A stretch of 64,000 nt of DNA from Rhizobiaceae bacterium (GTDB taxonomy: Bacteria; Pseudomonadota; Alphaproteobacteria; Rhizobiales; Rhizobiaceae). Numbering within the stretch: the stretch's first letter is position 1; every line of letters starts with the position of its first letter. The notes under the pieces were generated by a model. It searched no databases and was not told the DNA's origin. It saw only the letters and a list, made by a program, of their open reading frames with translations. The position numbers were made by a program, and so were the translations under genes. The stretch is taken from NCBI GenBank assembly GCA_017644105.1, contig JAEPMD010000011.1, forward strand, positions 5,145 through 69,144, in the 5' to 3' direction. Of this stretch, positions 46,160 through 55,521 are shown piece by piece.

Positions 46160-47557
46160 TTGGAACATTATGATTTGATTGTTATCGGCAGTGGACCTGC
46201 TGGCAGACGCGCTGCTATCCAAGGGGCGAAATTGGGCAAACGCGTCATTGTGATCGAAAAGGGGCGACGTGTTGGCGGCGTTTCGGTTCATACCGGGACT
46301 ATTCCATCGAAAACTCTGCGCGAAACAGCGCTCAACTTGAGTGGATGGCGGGAACGCGGTTTCTATGGCCGAGCCTATCGCGTGAAGCAAAATCTCACAG
46401 CGGAAGACTTGCGCAAGCGTTTGCACATTACCCTAAATCATGAAGTCGAAGTGCTTGAACATCAATTTGCTCGAAATCGGGTTGAAACGTTTAAAGGCAC
46501 GGCAAAATTTGTTGAAAAGAACATCGTTGAAGTTCACGGCGAGGATGGTGAAGTCACGCAATTCTCATCTGATCGGTTTCTTTTAACCGTTGGTACACGT
46601 CCTTATCGCCCAGATGATCTTCCGTTTGACGGGAAGCGTTTGCTCGATAGTGATGAAATTTTGGATTTAGAAGATCTACCGCGCAGTATCACAGTGATTG
46701 GTGCAGGTGTGATCGGGATTGAATATGCGACGATCTTCAATGCGCTTGATGTGCATGTGACTTTGGTTGAGCCACGCGATTCGATGCTTGATTTCATCGA
46801 TAAAGAGCTGGTTGGTGATTTGATTTACCAATTGCGTGACCGAAATATGGTTTTGCGCTTTGGCAAGAAGGTTGAGAAGGTCAGTTTGCTTGATAATGGT
46901 GGTTGCCAGATCGATATGGAAGATGGACGTCTCATCAAGTCTGACATGGTGCTGTTTGCTGCAGGACGCATGGGCGCAACAGATTCACTTGGGCTCGAAA
47001 ACTGCGGTCTTGAATGTGATCATCGCGGTCGCATCAAAGTTGACCCCAAAACCTTTGAAACAGATGTGAAAGGCATTTATGCCGCTGGTGACGTTATTGG
47101 TTTCCCAAGTCTTGCTTCCACATCAATGGAGCAGGGCCGTATTGCCGCCTGCCACGCCTTTGGTGAAAAAGCGTATGACCCGCCAGAATATTTTCCCTAT
47201 GGCATTTACTCCGTGCCAGAAATTTCGACCATCGGCATGACAGAAGAAGAAGTCGCTGAGCGCAACATCCCTTATGAATGTGGGATCGCGCGTTTTAGAG
47301 AGACCTCTCGCGGGCATATTATGGGTCTCGAAACCGGTATGCTGAAGATGATTTTCTCCCTTAAAACGCGACGTCTTCTTGGGTGTCACATCGTGGGTGA
47401 GGGCGCAACAGAATTAATCCATGTCGGGCAAGCCGTCTTGAACCTTAAAGGTACTCTGGAGTATTTCGTTGAGAACACCTTCAATTATCCAACACTTGCT
47501 GAAGCTTATAAAATAGCGGCGCTCGATGCTTGGAACAAAATGCCAGCCTGTGATTAA
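46160..47557 (+). CDS. sthA: Soluble NAD(P)+ transhydrogenase
   Basis: FAD enzyme (465 residues) that exchanges hydride between NADPH and NAD+. It belongs to the disulfide reductase fold (IGSGPAGRRAAIQG FAD site; VIGAGVIGIEYATIF NAD(P) site; dimerisation domain at the end), but the redox-active CxxxxC is absent: the corresponding segment is GGVSVHTGTIPSKT, as expected for SthA rather than lipoamide dehydrogenase. The start codon is TTG with GGGGA seven bases upstream. Confidence 0.92.
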   Translation: MEHYDLIVIGSGPAGRRAAIQGAKLGKRVIVIEKGRRVGGVSVHTGTIPSKTLRETALNLSGWRERGFYGRAYRVKQNLTAEDLRKRLHITLNHEVEVLEHQFARNRVETFKGTAKFVEKNIVEVHGEDGEVTQFSSDRFLLTVGTRPYRPDDLPFDGKRLLDSDEILDLEDLPRSITVIGAGVIGIEYATIFNALDVHVTLVEPRDSMLDFIDKELVGDLIYQLRDRNMVLRFGKKVEKVSLLDNGGCQIDMEDGRLIKSDMVLFAAGRMGATDSLGLENCGLECDHRGRIKVDPKTFETDVKGIYAAGDVIGFPSLASTSMEQGRIAACHAFGEKAYDPPEYFPYGIYSVPEISTIGMTEEEVAERNIPYECGIARFRETSRGHIMGLETGMLKMIFSLKTRRLLGCHIVGEGATELIHVGQAVLNLKGTLEYFVENTFNYPTLAEAYKIAALDAWNKMPACD

Positions 47558-47573
47558 TTCCATGGCGGGTTAA

Positions 47574-48170
47574 TCAGCGATAGAACTGGCTCCAAAGCGC
47601 AAGAAAGATCACCGATAGCAGCGCCAGTGCCATGGCAATGTTAATGATAAATTGCGTACGCGGTGCAAGATTGAGTCGGTTGATCGTTACGCCAACAGCT
47701 AGCCAGAGAACGTGGATGCTAATCCATATGATGTTTAGTACGATGAATTTATAAGTGATTTCTGCCGCAAAATTGTCTGGCCATATGGCAAAACCAGTAA
47801 AGAAGCTGGTATTGACCACATAGGCTTTGGGATTGATCGCCTGCAGCATGACACCGCCTGAAACCCCTGGTTCTTTCTGTGCGCCTGCAAAAGCAGTTTT
47901 GGTGCCGGAAAATGCTATTTTATAGGCGAGGAAACACAAGTAACTGACCGAAAGAACGAGCAGGATATTTCTAACAACCGGTGCTGCCAGTAAAACAGCT
48001 GCAAGGCCCGAAACGACGGCGAGTGCCACCATATTTTGGCCGATGAGCAGGCCTAAAAGATAACGAAATCCAGGTTTGTAACCAAAAGCTGACCCAACAC
48101 CGGCGAGTGTTAAAACACCCGGTCCAGGCGTGATAATTAGTAAAAATACGGCAAGTGCGAAGGTGAGCAT
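47574..48170 (-). CDS. LysE/RhtB family amino-acid exporter
   Basis: A 198-residue inner-membrane exporter with about six helices and the family signature FLLIITPGPGVLTLAGVGSAFGYKPG near the N-terminus. It diverges from the aminotransferase gene across a 159-base region containing two copies of an inverted repeat, suggesting common control by an amino-acid-responsive regulator. Substrate unknown. Confidence 0.9.
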   Translation of the reverse strand: MLTFALAVFLLIITPGPGVLTLAGVGSAFGYKPGFRYLLGLLIGQNMVALAVVSGLAAVLLAAPVVRNILLVLSVSYLCFLAYKIAFSGTKTAFAGAQKEPGVSGGVMLQAINPKAYVVNTSFFTGFAIWPDNFAAEITYKFIVLNIIWISIHVLWLAVGVTINRLNLAPRTQFIINIAMALALLSVIFLALWSQFYR

Positions 48171-48282
48171 TGAGATATATCCACAGAAGATAAACTTTGA
48201 CTAACAAAATAGTTAATTAAAAACAATCAGATTGAGTGTTATAGTGTTGATACGCGAAAAATTTATTGCAATATATTTTTAG

Positions 48283-48313
48283 TCAGTATATCTGATTATG
48301 TCAGCTTTACTGA
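48283..48313. promoter_or_regulatory. Two tandem inverted repeats (TCAG-N5-CTGA), probable operators
   Basis: TCAGTATATCTGA at 48283-48295 and TCAGCTTTACTGA at 48301-48313 share arms TCAG/CTGA with five-base spacers; the second extends to GTCAG/CTGAC. Their centres are 18 bases apart and they lie 16 bases before the aminotransferase ATG, downstream of a TATATT. Confidence 0.55.
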
Positions 48314-48329
48314 CCTAATGGAGTATACC

Positions 48330-49541
48330 ATGAATTGGCAAGAAATTTTTGCAACACGCACGCAATCTATGAAGGCGTCTGAAATCAGGGAATTGTTGAA
48401 ACTCCTTGATCAGCCAGACATCATTTCTTTTGCCGGCGGTATACCTGATCCGGTATTATTTCCGCGCGAAGAATTTCAAGCAGCGTTTTCCGAGATTTTA
48501 GCCAGCGATGAAGCAGATAAAGGTCTGCAATATTCGGTCAGCGAAGGGTATCATCCCTTAAGGGTGTGGCTTGCCAAATGGATGGAAGATCGCGGTGTTC
48601 CATGTTCGACTGACAATATTTTCATCACTTCAGGTTCCCAGCAAGCACTTGATTATTTGGGTAAATTGTTGCTTTCGCCGGGTGACACAGTGATGGTTGA
48701 ATGGCCGACATATCTTGGTGCCATTCAAGCATTTCGGGCTTATGAGCCATTGTTCGATCAGTTAAATTTGAATGGCAACAGATCACCCGAAAGCTATATC
48801 AACCAAGCCGCTGTAAATGGTGGTCAGGTGAAAATGCTTTATTCATCGGTAGATTTCGCCAATCCAACGGGCAAAACGCTGAGCTTGTCTGAACGCGAAG
48901 CCTTGCTTGATTTATCTAATGAGATTGGCGCGCCGGTGATTGAAGATGCCGCTTATCAAGCGCTCAGATTTGAGGGTGAAGCCTTGCCGTCTGTATTGGC
49001 ATTGGATGTTGCGCGTTCTGGAGATATTGAAAAGACGAAAACCATTTATTGTGGCAGTTTTTCTAAAACCTTGAGCCCCGGTTTGCGCGTCGGTTGGGTA
49101 TGTGCTGCGATGGACGTAATCAATAAGCTTGTTTTGATCAAACAGGCATCTGACTTACATTCGCCAACACTCAACCAGATGGCTGTTCAGCGGGTTGTTA
49201 AAACCGGTTTTGATGATCAAATCGAGGCAATTAAAACGCTCTATCAATCGCGTCGAGACGCAATGTTGGAAGCACTTTCATCTCATATGCCAAAGGATGT
49301 TCAATGGACTTTGCCAGAGGGTGGGATGTTTGTATGGCTCACGCTGCCAAAGAAGATTGATGCTGCAAAGCTCTTGGAAAAATCCGTCAAAGAACAAAAG
49401 GTTGCTTTTGTACCTGGCAACGCATTTCACCCAGATGGCACTGGTCAAAACACAATGCGATTGAATTTTTCTCGACCGAATGAAGAGCAGATTCGTGAGG
49501 GTGTGGCAAAATTGGCGCAATCTATTTCGCAAATGGCTTAG
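48330..49541 (+). CDS. PLP-dependent aminotransferase (class I/II, LysN/2-aminoadipate type)
   Basis: A 403-residue fold-type I aminotransferase. The start MNWQEIFATRTQSMKASEIRE and IISFAGGIPDP resemble 2-aminoadipate and aromatic/branched aminotransferases related to MocR C-domains, but there is no N-terminal DNA-binding domain. The PLP lysine lies in CGSFSKTLSPGLRVGW, and VEWPTYLGAIQAF and DFANPTGKTLS are the cofactor and substrate regions. The ATG with GGAG six bases upstream was chosen over one four codons earlier. Opposite a LysE exporter. Confidence 0.9.
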   Translation: MNWQEIFATRTQSMKASEIRELLKLLDQPDIISFAGGIPDPVLFPREEFQAAFSEILASDEADKGLQYSVSEGYHPLRVWLAKWMEDRGVPCSTDNIFITSGSQQALDYLGKLLLSPGDTVMVEWPTYLGAIQAFRAYEPLFDQLNLNGNRSPESYINQAAVNGGQVKMLYSSVDFANPTGKTLSLSEREALLDLSNEIGAPVIEDAAYQALRFEGEALPSVLALDVARSGDIEKTKTIYCGSFSKTLSPGLRVGWVCAAMDVINKLVLIKQASDLHSPTLNQMAVQRVVKTGFDDQIEAIKTLYQSRRDAMLEALSSHMPKDVQWTLPEGGMFVWLTLPKKIDAAKLLEKSVKEQKVAFVPGNAFHPDGTGQNTMRLNFSRPNEEQIREGVAKLAQSISQMA

Positions 49542-49619
49542 TGTATGTCTTGATGAAACACTTGACGAAATTGGGCAAACCAGTCAACTCTCCTGCGGTC
49601 AGCAAGGGGAATAAAATCA

Positions 49620-50729
49620 ATGGCACTGAGAATAGCAACATTTAATACCGAAAACTTGCTGAGCCGTTTTGATTTTTCTGGATTTCACCTTGATCATCGC
49701 CAAGATCGCGTTACCAGATTGTATGATGCTCAGGACAAAGAGCAATATAAACAAATGGAGATAGCGCGTCAGGTGTCCATCACTGATGACACACGCCAAA
49801 TGACAGCATTGGCGATTGCTGACACATATGCCGATATTATTTGTCTGCAAGAAGTTGAGGATCTAGAAACGCTCAAAGCATTTGAGCGCGGATATCTCTA
49901 TCGAATGATCGGTGAAGGGTATCAGCATAAATTTATTGCTGAAGGTAATGATCGACGCGGTATTGATGTTGCGGTGATGATGCGTGATCACACAGCAGAT
50001 GGCGATGAAATAGAGTTTGTGCGGATGAAAACCCATGCGGATCTCACCTATGGTGATCTTGATCTGCTCTCTGATGAATTGGACGAAAAATATAATCCCA
50101 ATGATCGCGTTTTTAAGCGTGATTGTCAGGAAATTGATATCAAGGTGGGCGGTAAACCGGTCACGATCTACAATGTTCATTTTAAATCCATGGGACCGGC
50201 GCGTGATGGGCTTGATGGCAGAACTTACACCATGCCTGTGCGTTGCGCGGAAGCAAAAGCTGTGCGAAAGATCATAGAGCGGCGTTTTGGCAAGGGTAAA
50301 ACGGATAACAAACGTTTCGTTATCTGTGGTGATATGAATGATTACCAATTGAAAGTGGTGGTTAGAGGCAATCGACGTGATGGTTATTCATTTCATCCAC
50401 AGAATGACAGCCCAAGCGCATTAGATGTGTTTTTGTCGGATGGGTTTTGCGAAAATGTGATGAACAAACGCGATGAATTAGATCGCTGGACGACATATCA
50501 TACGCGTGGTCCCAAGGTTCAGCAGCTTTGTCAGCTTGATTACATTTTACTCTCGCCGGCGCTTGCAAAATCCTCGTCAAAAGAAATTCCGGAAGTTATA
50601 CGCGCAGGTCAGCCTTACCGGACAGTATTTCCTCATGGGCAAGATGTTGAGCGCTATCCCCGCGTTGGATGGGATCGACCAAAAGCGTCTGATCATTGTC
50701 CGCTCGTAACGAAGATCAACATTATTTAG
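49620..50729 (+). CDS. Endonuclease/exonuclease/phosphatase family protein
   Basis: A 369-residue DNase I-fold metal-dependent hydrolase. Motifs: FNTENLLSRFDF at the N-terminus, ICLQEVEDLETL (Mg-binding Glu), VHFKSMG, CGDMNDY (catalytic Asp/Asn) and the terminal KASDHCPLV (SDH catalytic pair). No signal peptide, so it is cytoplasmic. Substrate (DNA, RNA or phospho-compound) cannot be decided. A Nudix gene follows 21 bases downstream, so the two may act on related nucleotide or phosphate substrates. Confidence 0.85.
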   Translation: MALRIATFNTENLLSRFDFSGFHLDHRQDRVTRLYDAQDKEQYKQMEIARQVSITDDTRQMTALAIADTYADIICLQEVEDLETLKAFERGYLYRMIGEGYQHKFIAEGNDRRGIDVAVMMRDHTADGDEIEFVRMKTHADLTYGDLDLLSDELDEKYNPNDRVFKRDCQEIDIKVGGKPVTIYNVHFKSMGPARDGLDGRTYTMPVRCAEAKAVRKIIERRFGKGKTDNKRFVICGDMNDYQLKVVVRGNRRDGYSFHPQNDSPSALDVFLSDGFCENVMNKRDELDRWTTYHTRGPKVQQLCQLDYILLSPALAKSSSKEIPEVIRAGQPYRTVFPHGQDVERYPRVGWDRPKASDHCPLVTKINII

Positions 50730-50750
50730 ATATTGGTATCTGAGATATCC

Positions 50751-51449
50751 ATGGCAGAAACAAACCCCATTTTTGTGCAATCGGTTGAGCTGAATGTGAC
50801 AGACTTACCGCATCCTTATCATGTAAAAAACGCCGATATCGCGCTTGAAGCATGGCAGGATGAAGTTGCTCGAAAACCGTTTTTGTTTAATGGCTTGGTG
50901 TTTCTGGATCATTCGCTTACTTATCAAGATGATCGTCTAACCGGCACAAGCCATTTGGTGCTATATTCTACATTTTTGCATTGGCTTCAAAATGAAAATG
51001 GGGAAGGTGACCACCTCTTTGCAGTTGGGTTGATTGTCTCAAAGGAAGGCTTTCCGATTTTGGGTGAAATGGCGGCTCACACATTCAATGCAGGAAAATG
51101 CTATGCGCCATCTGGCTCCTTAGATGCTGATGATATCGAAGGTGATACGATCAATCTTTTGGCCAATATTACCCGCGAACTGTCTGAAGAAACCGGCATT
51201 AACTTGTCAAATGCGGATATTCAACAGGGTTTTTATATGTTCTGCCACGGGCGAAAAACCATTGCTGTGACGCGCTGTAATTTTGATCTAACAGCTGAGG
51301 CTTTATGTAAGCAAATCAATGAGTTCATCGCCAAGGACCCAGAGGCAGAGCTGGCCAAGGTCTTTGCAGTTGAAAGCAAAACCCATTACCCGGAGACTTT
51401 AGCTGATTATATGGTTGGAATCTTGAATTGGCATTTCGAAACGATTTGA
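50751..51449 (+). CDS. Nudix-like hydrolase with degenerate Nudix box
   Basis: A 232-residue protein with the catalytic core RELSEETGI (REx2EExG) at about residues 144-152, which marks a Nudix hydrolase acting on nucleoside diphosphate-linked compounds. The upstream part of the box is irregular: the Glu expected eight residues before the Arg is Ile. The ATG start follows an in-frame TTG six codons earlier; the ATG fits the family better but has only a weak ribosome site. Located directly after the EEP-family gene on the same strand. Confidence 0.65.
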   Translation: MAETNPIFVQSVELNVTDLPHPYHVKNADIALEAWQDEVARKPFLFNGLVFLDHSLTYQDDRLTGTSHLVLYSTFLHWLQNENGEGDHLFAVGLIVSKEGFPILGEMAAHTFNAGKCYAPSGSLDADDIEGDTINLLANITRELSEETGINLSNADIQQGFYMFCHGRKTIAVTRCNFDLTAEALCKQINEFIAKDPEAELAKVFAVESKTHYPETLADYMVGILNWHFETI

Positions 51450-51500
51450 GATAAATAGGTTTCCTGATTTACATTCGCATATCTTATTCTGGAATTTTAC

Positions 51501-53885
51501 GTGTTTGATCTGACGTCCACCAAGAATCCTCTTCCAAAAATGACGAAAATTTTCGCCAGTACAATTGCAGTAATTGTTTTTTTAATTGCGAGTGCTTTTG
51601 CACAACAAGCCGAAGAATTAACACGTGAAGAAGTCCGTATTGACCAGTTTGAAGCACAGATCAATAGTCTTGAAAACCGGTTTGAACAGGACAAAGATGC
51701 CGAAGACGTTCTGATTGATATTCGCACAGATGCGAGTGCGCTGTTGCTTGAGGTGCAAGATAGTCTGGATCAATTCAGATTGGAGGCTGCGAGCGATAAA
51801 GAAAAACTAACCGCGCTTGGTGAAGCGCCCGCTGACGGTTCTGAGGCGCAGGCTATCACTGTTGAGCGCCAAGCATTGACTGAGAGCAGTGCCTTGTTGT
51901 CCGTATATGTCGGACGCATGGAAAAACTGGCGACCCGATTGGATGAACTTGTTTTCGACGTTGGGATTACCCGGCGGGATTTGTTCACACGCGCGTTGTT
52001 TGAACGCGTGGAAATTGAGGGTATTTCGACCTCTGAAATTCATAATATGTTCCGTGAGGAAATGTCTAAATTCTGGGTCAAGACCAAAGCTTGGCTCGCT
52101 TTTGTCTGGGAGTTTAAACGCAGTGCATTGTTCACATCTTTGGGATTGTCAGCAATCACTGGTCTTTTGATCTACTTTGGCGGTTATCGGATTTTTGGAC
52201 GCTTTATCCTGCGGCGTAACGAGGTGGAAGAGGGCGGCATTGGCGCCAAGCTGACATCGGCATTTTGGTCTGCCGCTATTCCAACACTCACCGCAGCCGC
52301 TGTCGGTGCCAGCACATATCTCCTTTTGTTGGACTTTGGCGTATTAAGTATTGATTTTGCAGCGCTATTCGCGCGTCTCATTCAGTCGACTGTGGCGTTG
52401 GTTCTCGTCTTCACGCTAGCGCGCGTGATCCTATCACCATGGGATGCAAAAAGCCGATTGATCAATGTGACCAATCGAGGTGCAAAGTGGTTGTTCTTAC
52501 TGATTGGCTTCTTATTTGCAGTCCGAACCATTTCCTATGTGGGTGTGGGCATTCGCGAGATTTTGGATCTTCCCTTGCAAAACAGTGTAGCACAGGCATT
52601 TTTTGAAACGGTGGCCGTTGCGGTCGTGCTCATCATTGTTTCCCGCTTGGAGCCAATTGCACCAGAAGGTAAATTAGACAGCGAAACGGGTGTATCGGCT
52701 CCGGGGTGGATCCGCACAACGCTTCTCATAGCCGGCGTGTCGCTAATCCTCATTAGTCTGGTCGGCTATGTTGCGATGGCATCGTTTATTGCTTCGCAGA
52801 TTGTTGTCACAGGCGCATTGCTGATCGTTATTTATTTTGGTTTGTTATCCGCTAAATCGATCATGGTTGAAGGTGCCTTTGCAGCATCGCCCTTGGGAAC
52901 CAAGCTGGCAAAGACTGTTCAGATATCTGAGCAAAGTGCGAACCGATTGGGCCTTTTATTCGGTATTTTGATTTACCTTGTCATACTCGGCCTTGGCCTG
53001 TCATTCATCTTGCTGCAATGGGGATTTGCGTCAGAGGAAGTGATGTCAGGTGCATTGGCGTTGTTCACGCATTTGCAGATTGGCGGCATAAATATCTCAT
53101 TGCTCAATATCGGTATTGGATTGATCCTCTTTGGTATTGGGTACTTTGCCACCCGTCATTTCCAACAATGGCTTGATCGAAACGTTCTCGCACGAGGAAA
53201 GGTTGAACTAGGCGTTCGCAATTCCATCCGCAAAGTCATTGGTTACTTCGGTATCGCGTTAGCTGCGATGATCGCTGTGTCTGCCGTCGGATTTGACCTG
53301 TCAAACTTAGCGCTTGTCGCTGGCGCACTCTCGCTTGGCATTGGTTTTGGCTTGCAAACCATCGTTAGCAATTTTGTATCAGGCTTGATCTTATTGGCGG
53401 AACGTCCGTTTAAAGCAGGCGACTGGGTTGAAACCACAAGCGTGCAGGGGATCGTGAAGGAAATCTCAGTGCGCGCAACAGAGATTGAAACCTTCTCACG
53501 CAAATCGGTCATTGTGCCCAATTCCGAGCTGGTCAATGGCGCTGTGGGCAACTGGACGCACCGAAATCCCGTTGGTCGTATTCAGGTTATGGTGGGCGTT
53601 GCCTATGACAACAGCCCGCAACGCATTATTGACTTGTTGATCGAGATAGCGAACGAAAATCCGAACATCTTAAAGACACCTGAGCCAAGCGTGGAATTCG
53701 CTGATTTCGGGGCATCTTCGCTTGATTTCGTTATTCGCGCCTTCTTGGCCGATATCGGCAATGGCTTGACAGTGCGCAATGAATTGCGCATCGCAATTTA
53801 CGAACGTTTTAAGGCTGAAAATATTGAAATCCCATTCCCCCATCGCGAAGTGTTCGTTCACAATGTCGATGGTCCAACGCAGTAA
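51501..53885 (+). CDS. Large mechanosensitive channel, DUF3772/MscS type
   Basis: A 794-residue channel of the large MscS group. Signal peptide (cleaved after AFA/QQA), a periplasmic coiled-coil domain (about residues 40-180, DUF3772-like), roughly ten transmembrane helices, then the conserved MscS pore and beta domain: SLGIGFGLQTIVSNFVSGLILLAERPFKAGDW and IVPNSELVNGAVGNWTHRN. It should release solutes under hypo-osmotic stress with sensing modified by the periplasmic part. The GTG start is tentative; an ATG 13 codons on is possible. It ends six bases before the convergent AraC gene. Confidence 0.92.
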   Translation: MFDLTSTKNPLPKMTKIFASTIAVIVFLIASAFAQQAEELTREEVRIDQFEAQINSLENRFEQDKDAEDVLIDIRTDASALLLEVQDSLDQFRLEAASDKEKLTALGEAPADGSEAQAITVERQALTESSALLSVYVGRMEKLATRLDELVFDVGITRRDLFTRALFERVEIEGISTSEIHNMFREEMSKFWVKTKAWLAFVWEFKRSALFTSLGLSAITGLLIYFGGYRIFGRFILRRNEVEEGGIGAKLTSAFWSAAIPTLTAAAVGASTYLLLLDFGVLSIDFAALFARLIQSTVALVLVFTLARVILSPWDAKSRLINVTNRGAKWLFLLIGFLFAVRTISYVGVGIREILDLPLQNSVAQAFFETVAVAVVLIIVSRLEPIAPEGKLDSETGVSAPGWIRTTLLIAGVSLILISLVGYVAMASFIASQIVVTGALLIVIYFGLLSAKSIMVEGAFAASPLGTKLAKTVQISEQSANRLGLLFGILIYLVILGLGLSFILLQWGFASEEVMSGALALFTHLQIGGINISLLNIGIGLILFGIGYFATRHFQQWLDRNVLARGKVELGVRNSIRKVIGYFGIALAAMIAVSAVGFDLSNLALVAGALSLGIGFGLQTIVSNFVSGLILLAERPFKAGDWVETTSVQGIVKEISVRATEIETFSRKSVIVPNSELVNGAVGNWTHRNPVGRIQVMVGVAYDNSPQRIIDLLIEIANENPNILKTPEPSVEFADFGASSLDFVIRAFLADIGNGLTVRNELRIAIYERFKAENIEIPFPHREVFVHNVDGPTQ

Positions 53886-53891
53886 ATTGAT

Positions 53892-54863
53892 CTAACGGTC
53901 AATACGCTCTTGTTGCGGGGATTTGTGATAAGTTTCCCGATAGCACTTTGAAAAGTGAGATGCAGAAATAAAGCCGCATGCGATCGCGACCTCCACAATG
54001 GGAAGACTTGATTGCAGAAGCAAATGGCGTGCTCTGTCGAGGCGAATCTCAAGATAATATCGTGCTGGCGGTCGTCCCATCTCAGTCCGGAACAAACGCT
54101 CAATCTGTCGACGCGACAAGCCAACTTTGCTGGCAATCTCAGCCAAGGATAGTGGCTCACTGAGATTGGCTTCCATAAATTCAATAACAGATAATACTTT
54201 AGAATTTTGAACGCCCAATCGCGCTCTAAGTGGTAAGCGCTGACGATCTTTTGGGCTGCGGACGCGATCGGTTATCGCGCCTTGGCACACACGTGCAACA
54301 ATTTCGTCATCATAGTGCTCTCCGATGAGTGCTAGAAGCATATCAAGCGATGCTGTGCCGCCTGCGCATGTATGTAAATTGCCGTCGACTTCATAGAGAT
54401 CTGCACAGGCATCGATCTCTGGAAATGTTTCTGTGAAGCCGGCCAAATTTTCCCAGTGTATCGCGCAGCTTTTCCCGGCCAGAATTCCAGATCTCGCCAA
54501 AATATATGCGCCCGTGCACATGCCGCCTACAGCCACGCCACGATTATAGGTTTCCCTTATCCAGGCAAGCATCGACTTATCGCCATAGGCTTCGACATTT
54601 TCACCGGAACAAATAAACATCATGTCTGGGCGCTGCTCTCCTAGGAGTGCTCGACGCTCTTCGGCGAGGGACGTATCTGCGCTGATAACCACGCCATTTG
54701 AAGCGGTGACTGGCTCGCCGTCTAAGCTGGCGATACGCCATTTATAAGCTTCATGACCCACCATGCGATTTGCAATACGCAATGGTTCGATCGCCATGCT
54801 AAACGCAATCATTGAGAATTCTTCCACAAGAAAAAAGACGTAGCTTCTGGTTTCGGCCTGCAC
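53892..54863 (-). CDS. GlxA/GbdR-like AraC family regulator
   Basis: A 323-residue activator with an N-terminal DJ-1/PfpI-like domain (about residues 5-170, including GGMCTGAYILARSGIL) and a C-terminal AraC helix-turn-helix pair (SLAEIASKVGLSRRQIERLFR and VEVAIACGFISASHFSKCYR). This architecture is shared by GlxA and by GbdR, CdhR and ArgR of pseudomonads, which sense glycine betaine, carnitine or arginine derivatives. The start is a GTG seven bases after a perfect AGGAGG; an upstream ATG lacks such a site. It lies 0.7 kb from the corrinoid methyl-transfer cluster and is the best candidate for its regulator, which is inference. Confidence 0.88.
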   Translation of the reverse strand: MQAETRSYVFFLVEEFSMIAFSMAIEPLRIANRMVGHEAYKWRIASLDGEPVTASNGVVISADTSLAEERRALLGEQRPDMMFICSGENVEAYGDKSMLAWIRETYNRGVAVGGMCTGAYILARSGILAGKSCAIHWENLAGFTETFPEIDACADLYEVDGNLHTCAGGTASLDMLLALIGEHYDDEIVARVCQGAITDRVRSPKDRQRLPLRARLGVQNSKVLSVIEFMEANLSEPLSLAEIASKVGLSRRQIERLFRTEMGRPPARYYLEIRLDRARHLLLQSSLPIVEVAIACGFISASHFSKCYRETYHKSPQQERIDR

Positions 54864-55260
54864 GCAATATCCTCCTACACCGGTGCCCCGCCGATGCTGC
54901 AAACTGAATTACTAATGCATGACTTTACTCTGAATTTTATAAAATTCCAGAGAATATTTTCGGATATTTATAGAAAAGTTAATGAATTTTAATCATTTTT
55001 TTGAATGATAAGTATTGTTGATAAAATGTTTAAAAACAAAAGCTTATCTACTTTGTTTGAATTCATGATAACAGTAACTTCATAATTCATTACTTGCAAT
55101 TTTAATTTAATTGTCTCATTTATTTTACACGCAATTAATTCTTTTCAAGATCGTTACCCGCCATAGGCACCCAAGATCGCAGGAGGAAGCACCGATTGCG
55201 AGCAGGATGCAGCTCGTCGCTGTGGCTTGTTTTGATTGGCCGTCACAAGGAGATCTAGGT
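54864..55260. other. AT-rich divergent regulatory region between the AraC-type gene and the cold-shock gene
   Basis: About 400 bases with no credible gene. It contains a perfect palindrome near the regulator, very AT-rich DNA (about 54910-55140) and the long leader of the cold-shock gene. A frame running through the leader lacks a ribosome site and is not considered coding. Confidence 0.6.
54932..54947. promoter_or_regulatory. Perfect 16-base palindrome upstream of the AraC-type regulator
   Basis: GAATTTTATAAAATTC is perfectly self-complementary, and flanking CTCTG/CAGAG extend it with a one-base offset. It lies 69 bases before the regulator start. It could be an autoregulatory site or an AT-rich promoter element. 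Confidence 0.35.
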
Positions 55261-55467
55261 ATGGCTACCGGTACAGTAAAGTGGTTTAATGCAACTAAAG
55301 GATACGGATTTATCGCGCCTGATGAGGGTGGTGCTGACGTATTCGTTCATATTTCAGCAGTTCAGGCCGCAGGCTTAACAGAATTGCAAGACAACCAGAA
55401 AATTTCATACGAAATTGAAGAAGGTAGAAATGGCAGATCAGCAGCCGGGTCGCTCCAGCTTCTGTAA
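55261..55467 (+). CDS. csp: Cold-shock protein (CspA family)
   Basis: A 68-residue single cold-shock domain that binds single-stranded RNA and DNA. RNP1 KGYGFIAP and RNP2 DVFVHIS are intact, and the protein starts MATGTVKWFNATKGYG, standard for the family. AAGGAGA lies seven bases before the ATG. The long upstream leader is consistent with post-transcriptional cold regulation, but no thermosensor structure was worked out. It is the last plus-strand gene before the minus-strand methyl-transfer genes. Confidence 0.95.
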   Translation: MATGTVKWFNATKGYGFIAPDEGGADVFVHISAVQAAGLTELQDNQKISYEIEEGRNGRSAAGSLQLL

Positions 55468-55521
55468 TTCATTTTCATAAAATTATTATGCCCAACTTAT
55501 TACAACGTTTTGCGTTGGGTA

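Noticed and set aside
55111-55260. N-terminal extension of the cold-shock protein
   Set aside because: The standard MATGTVKWF start has an excellent AAGGAGA site; the extension is in the leader RNA.
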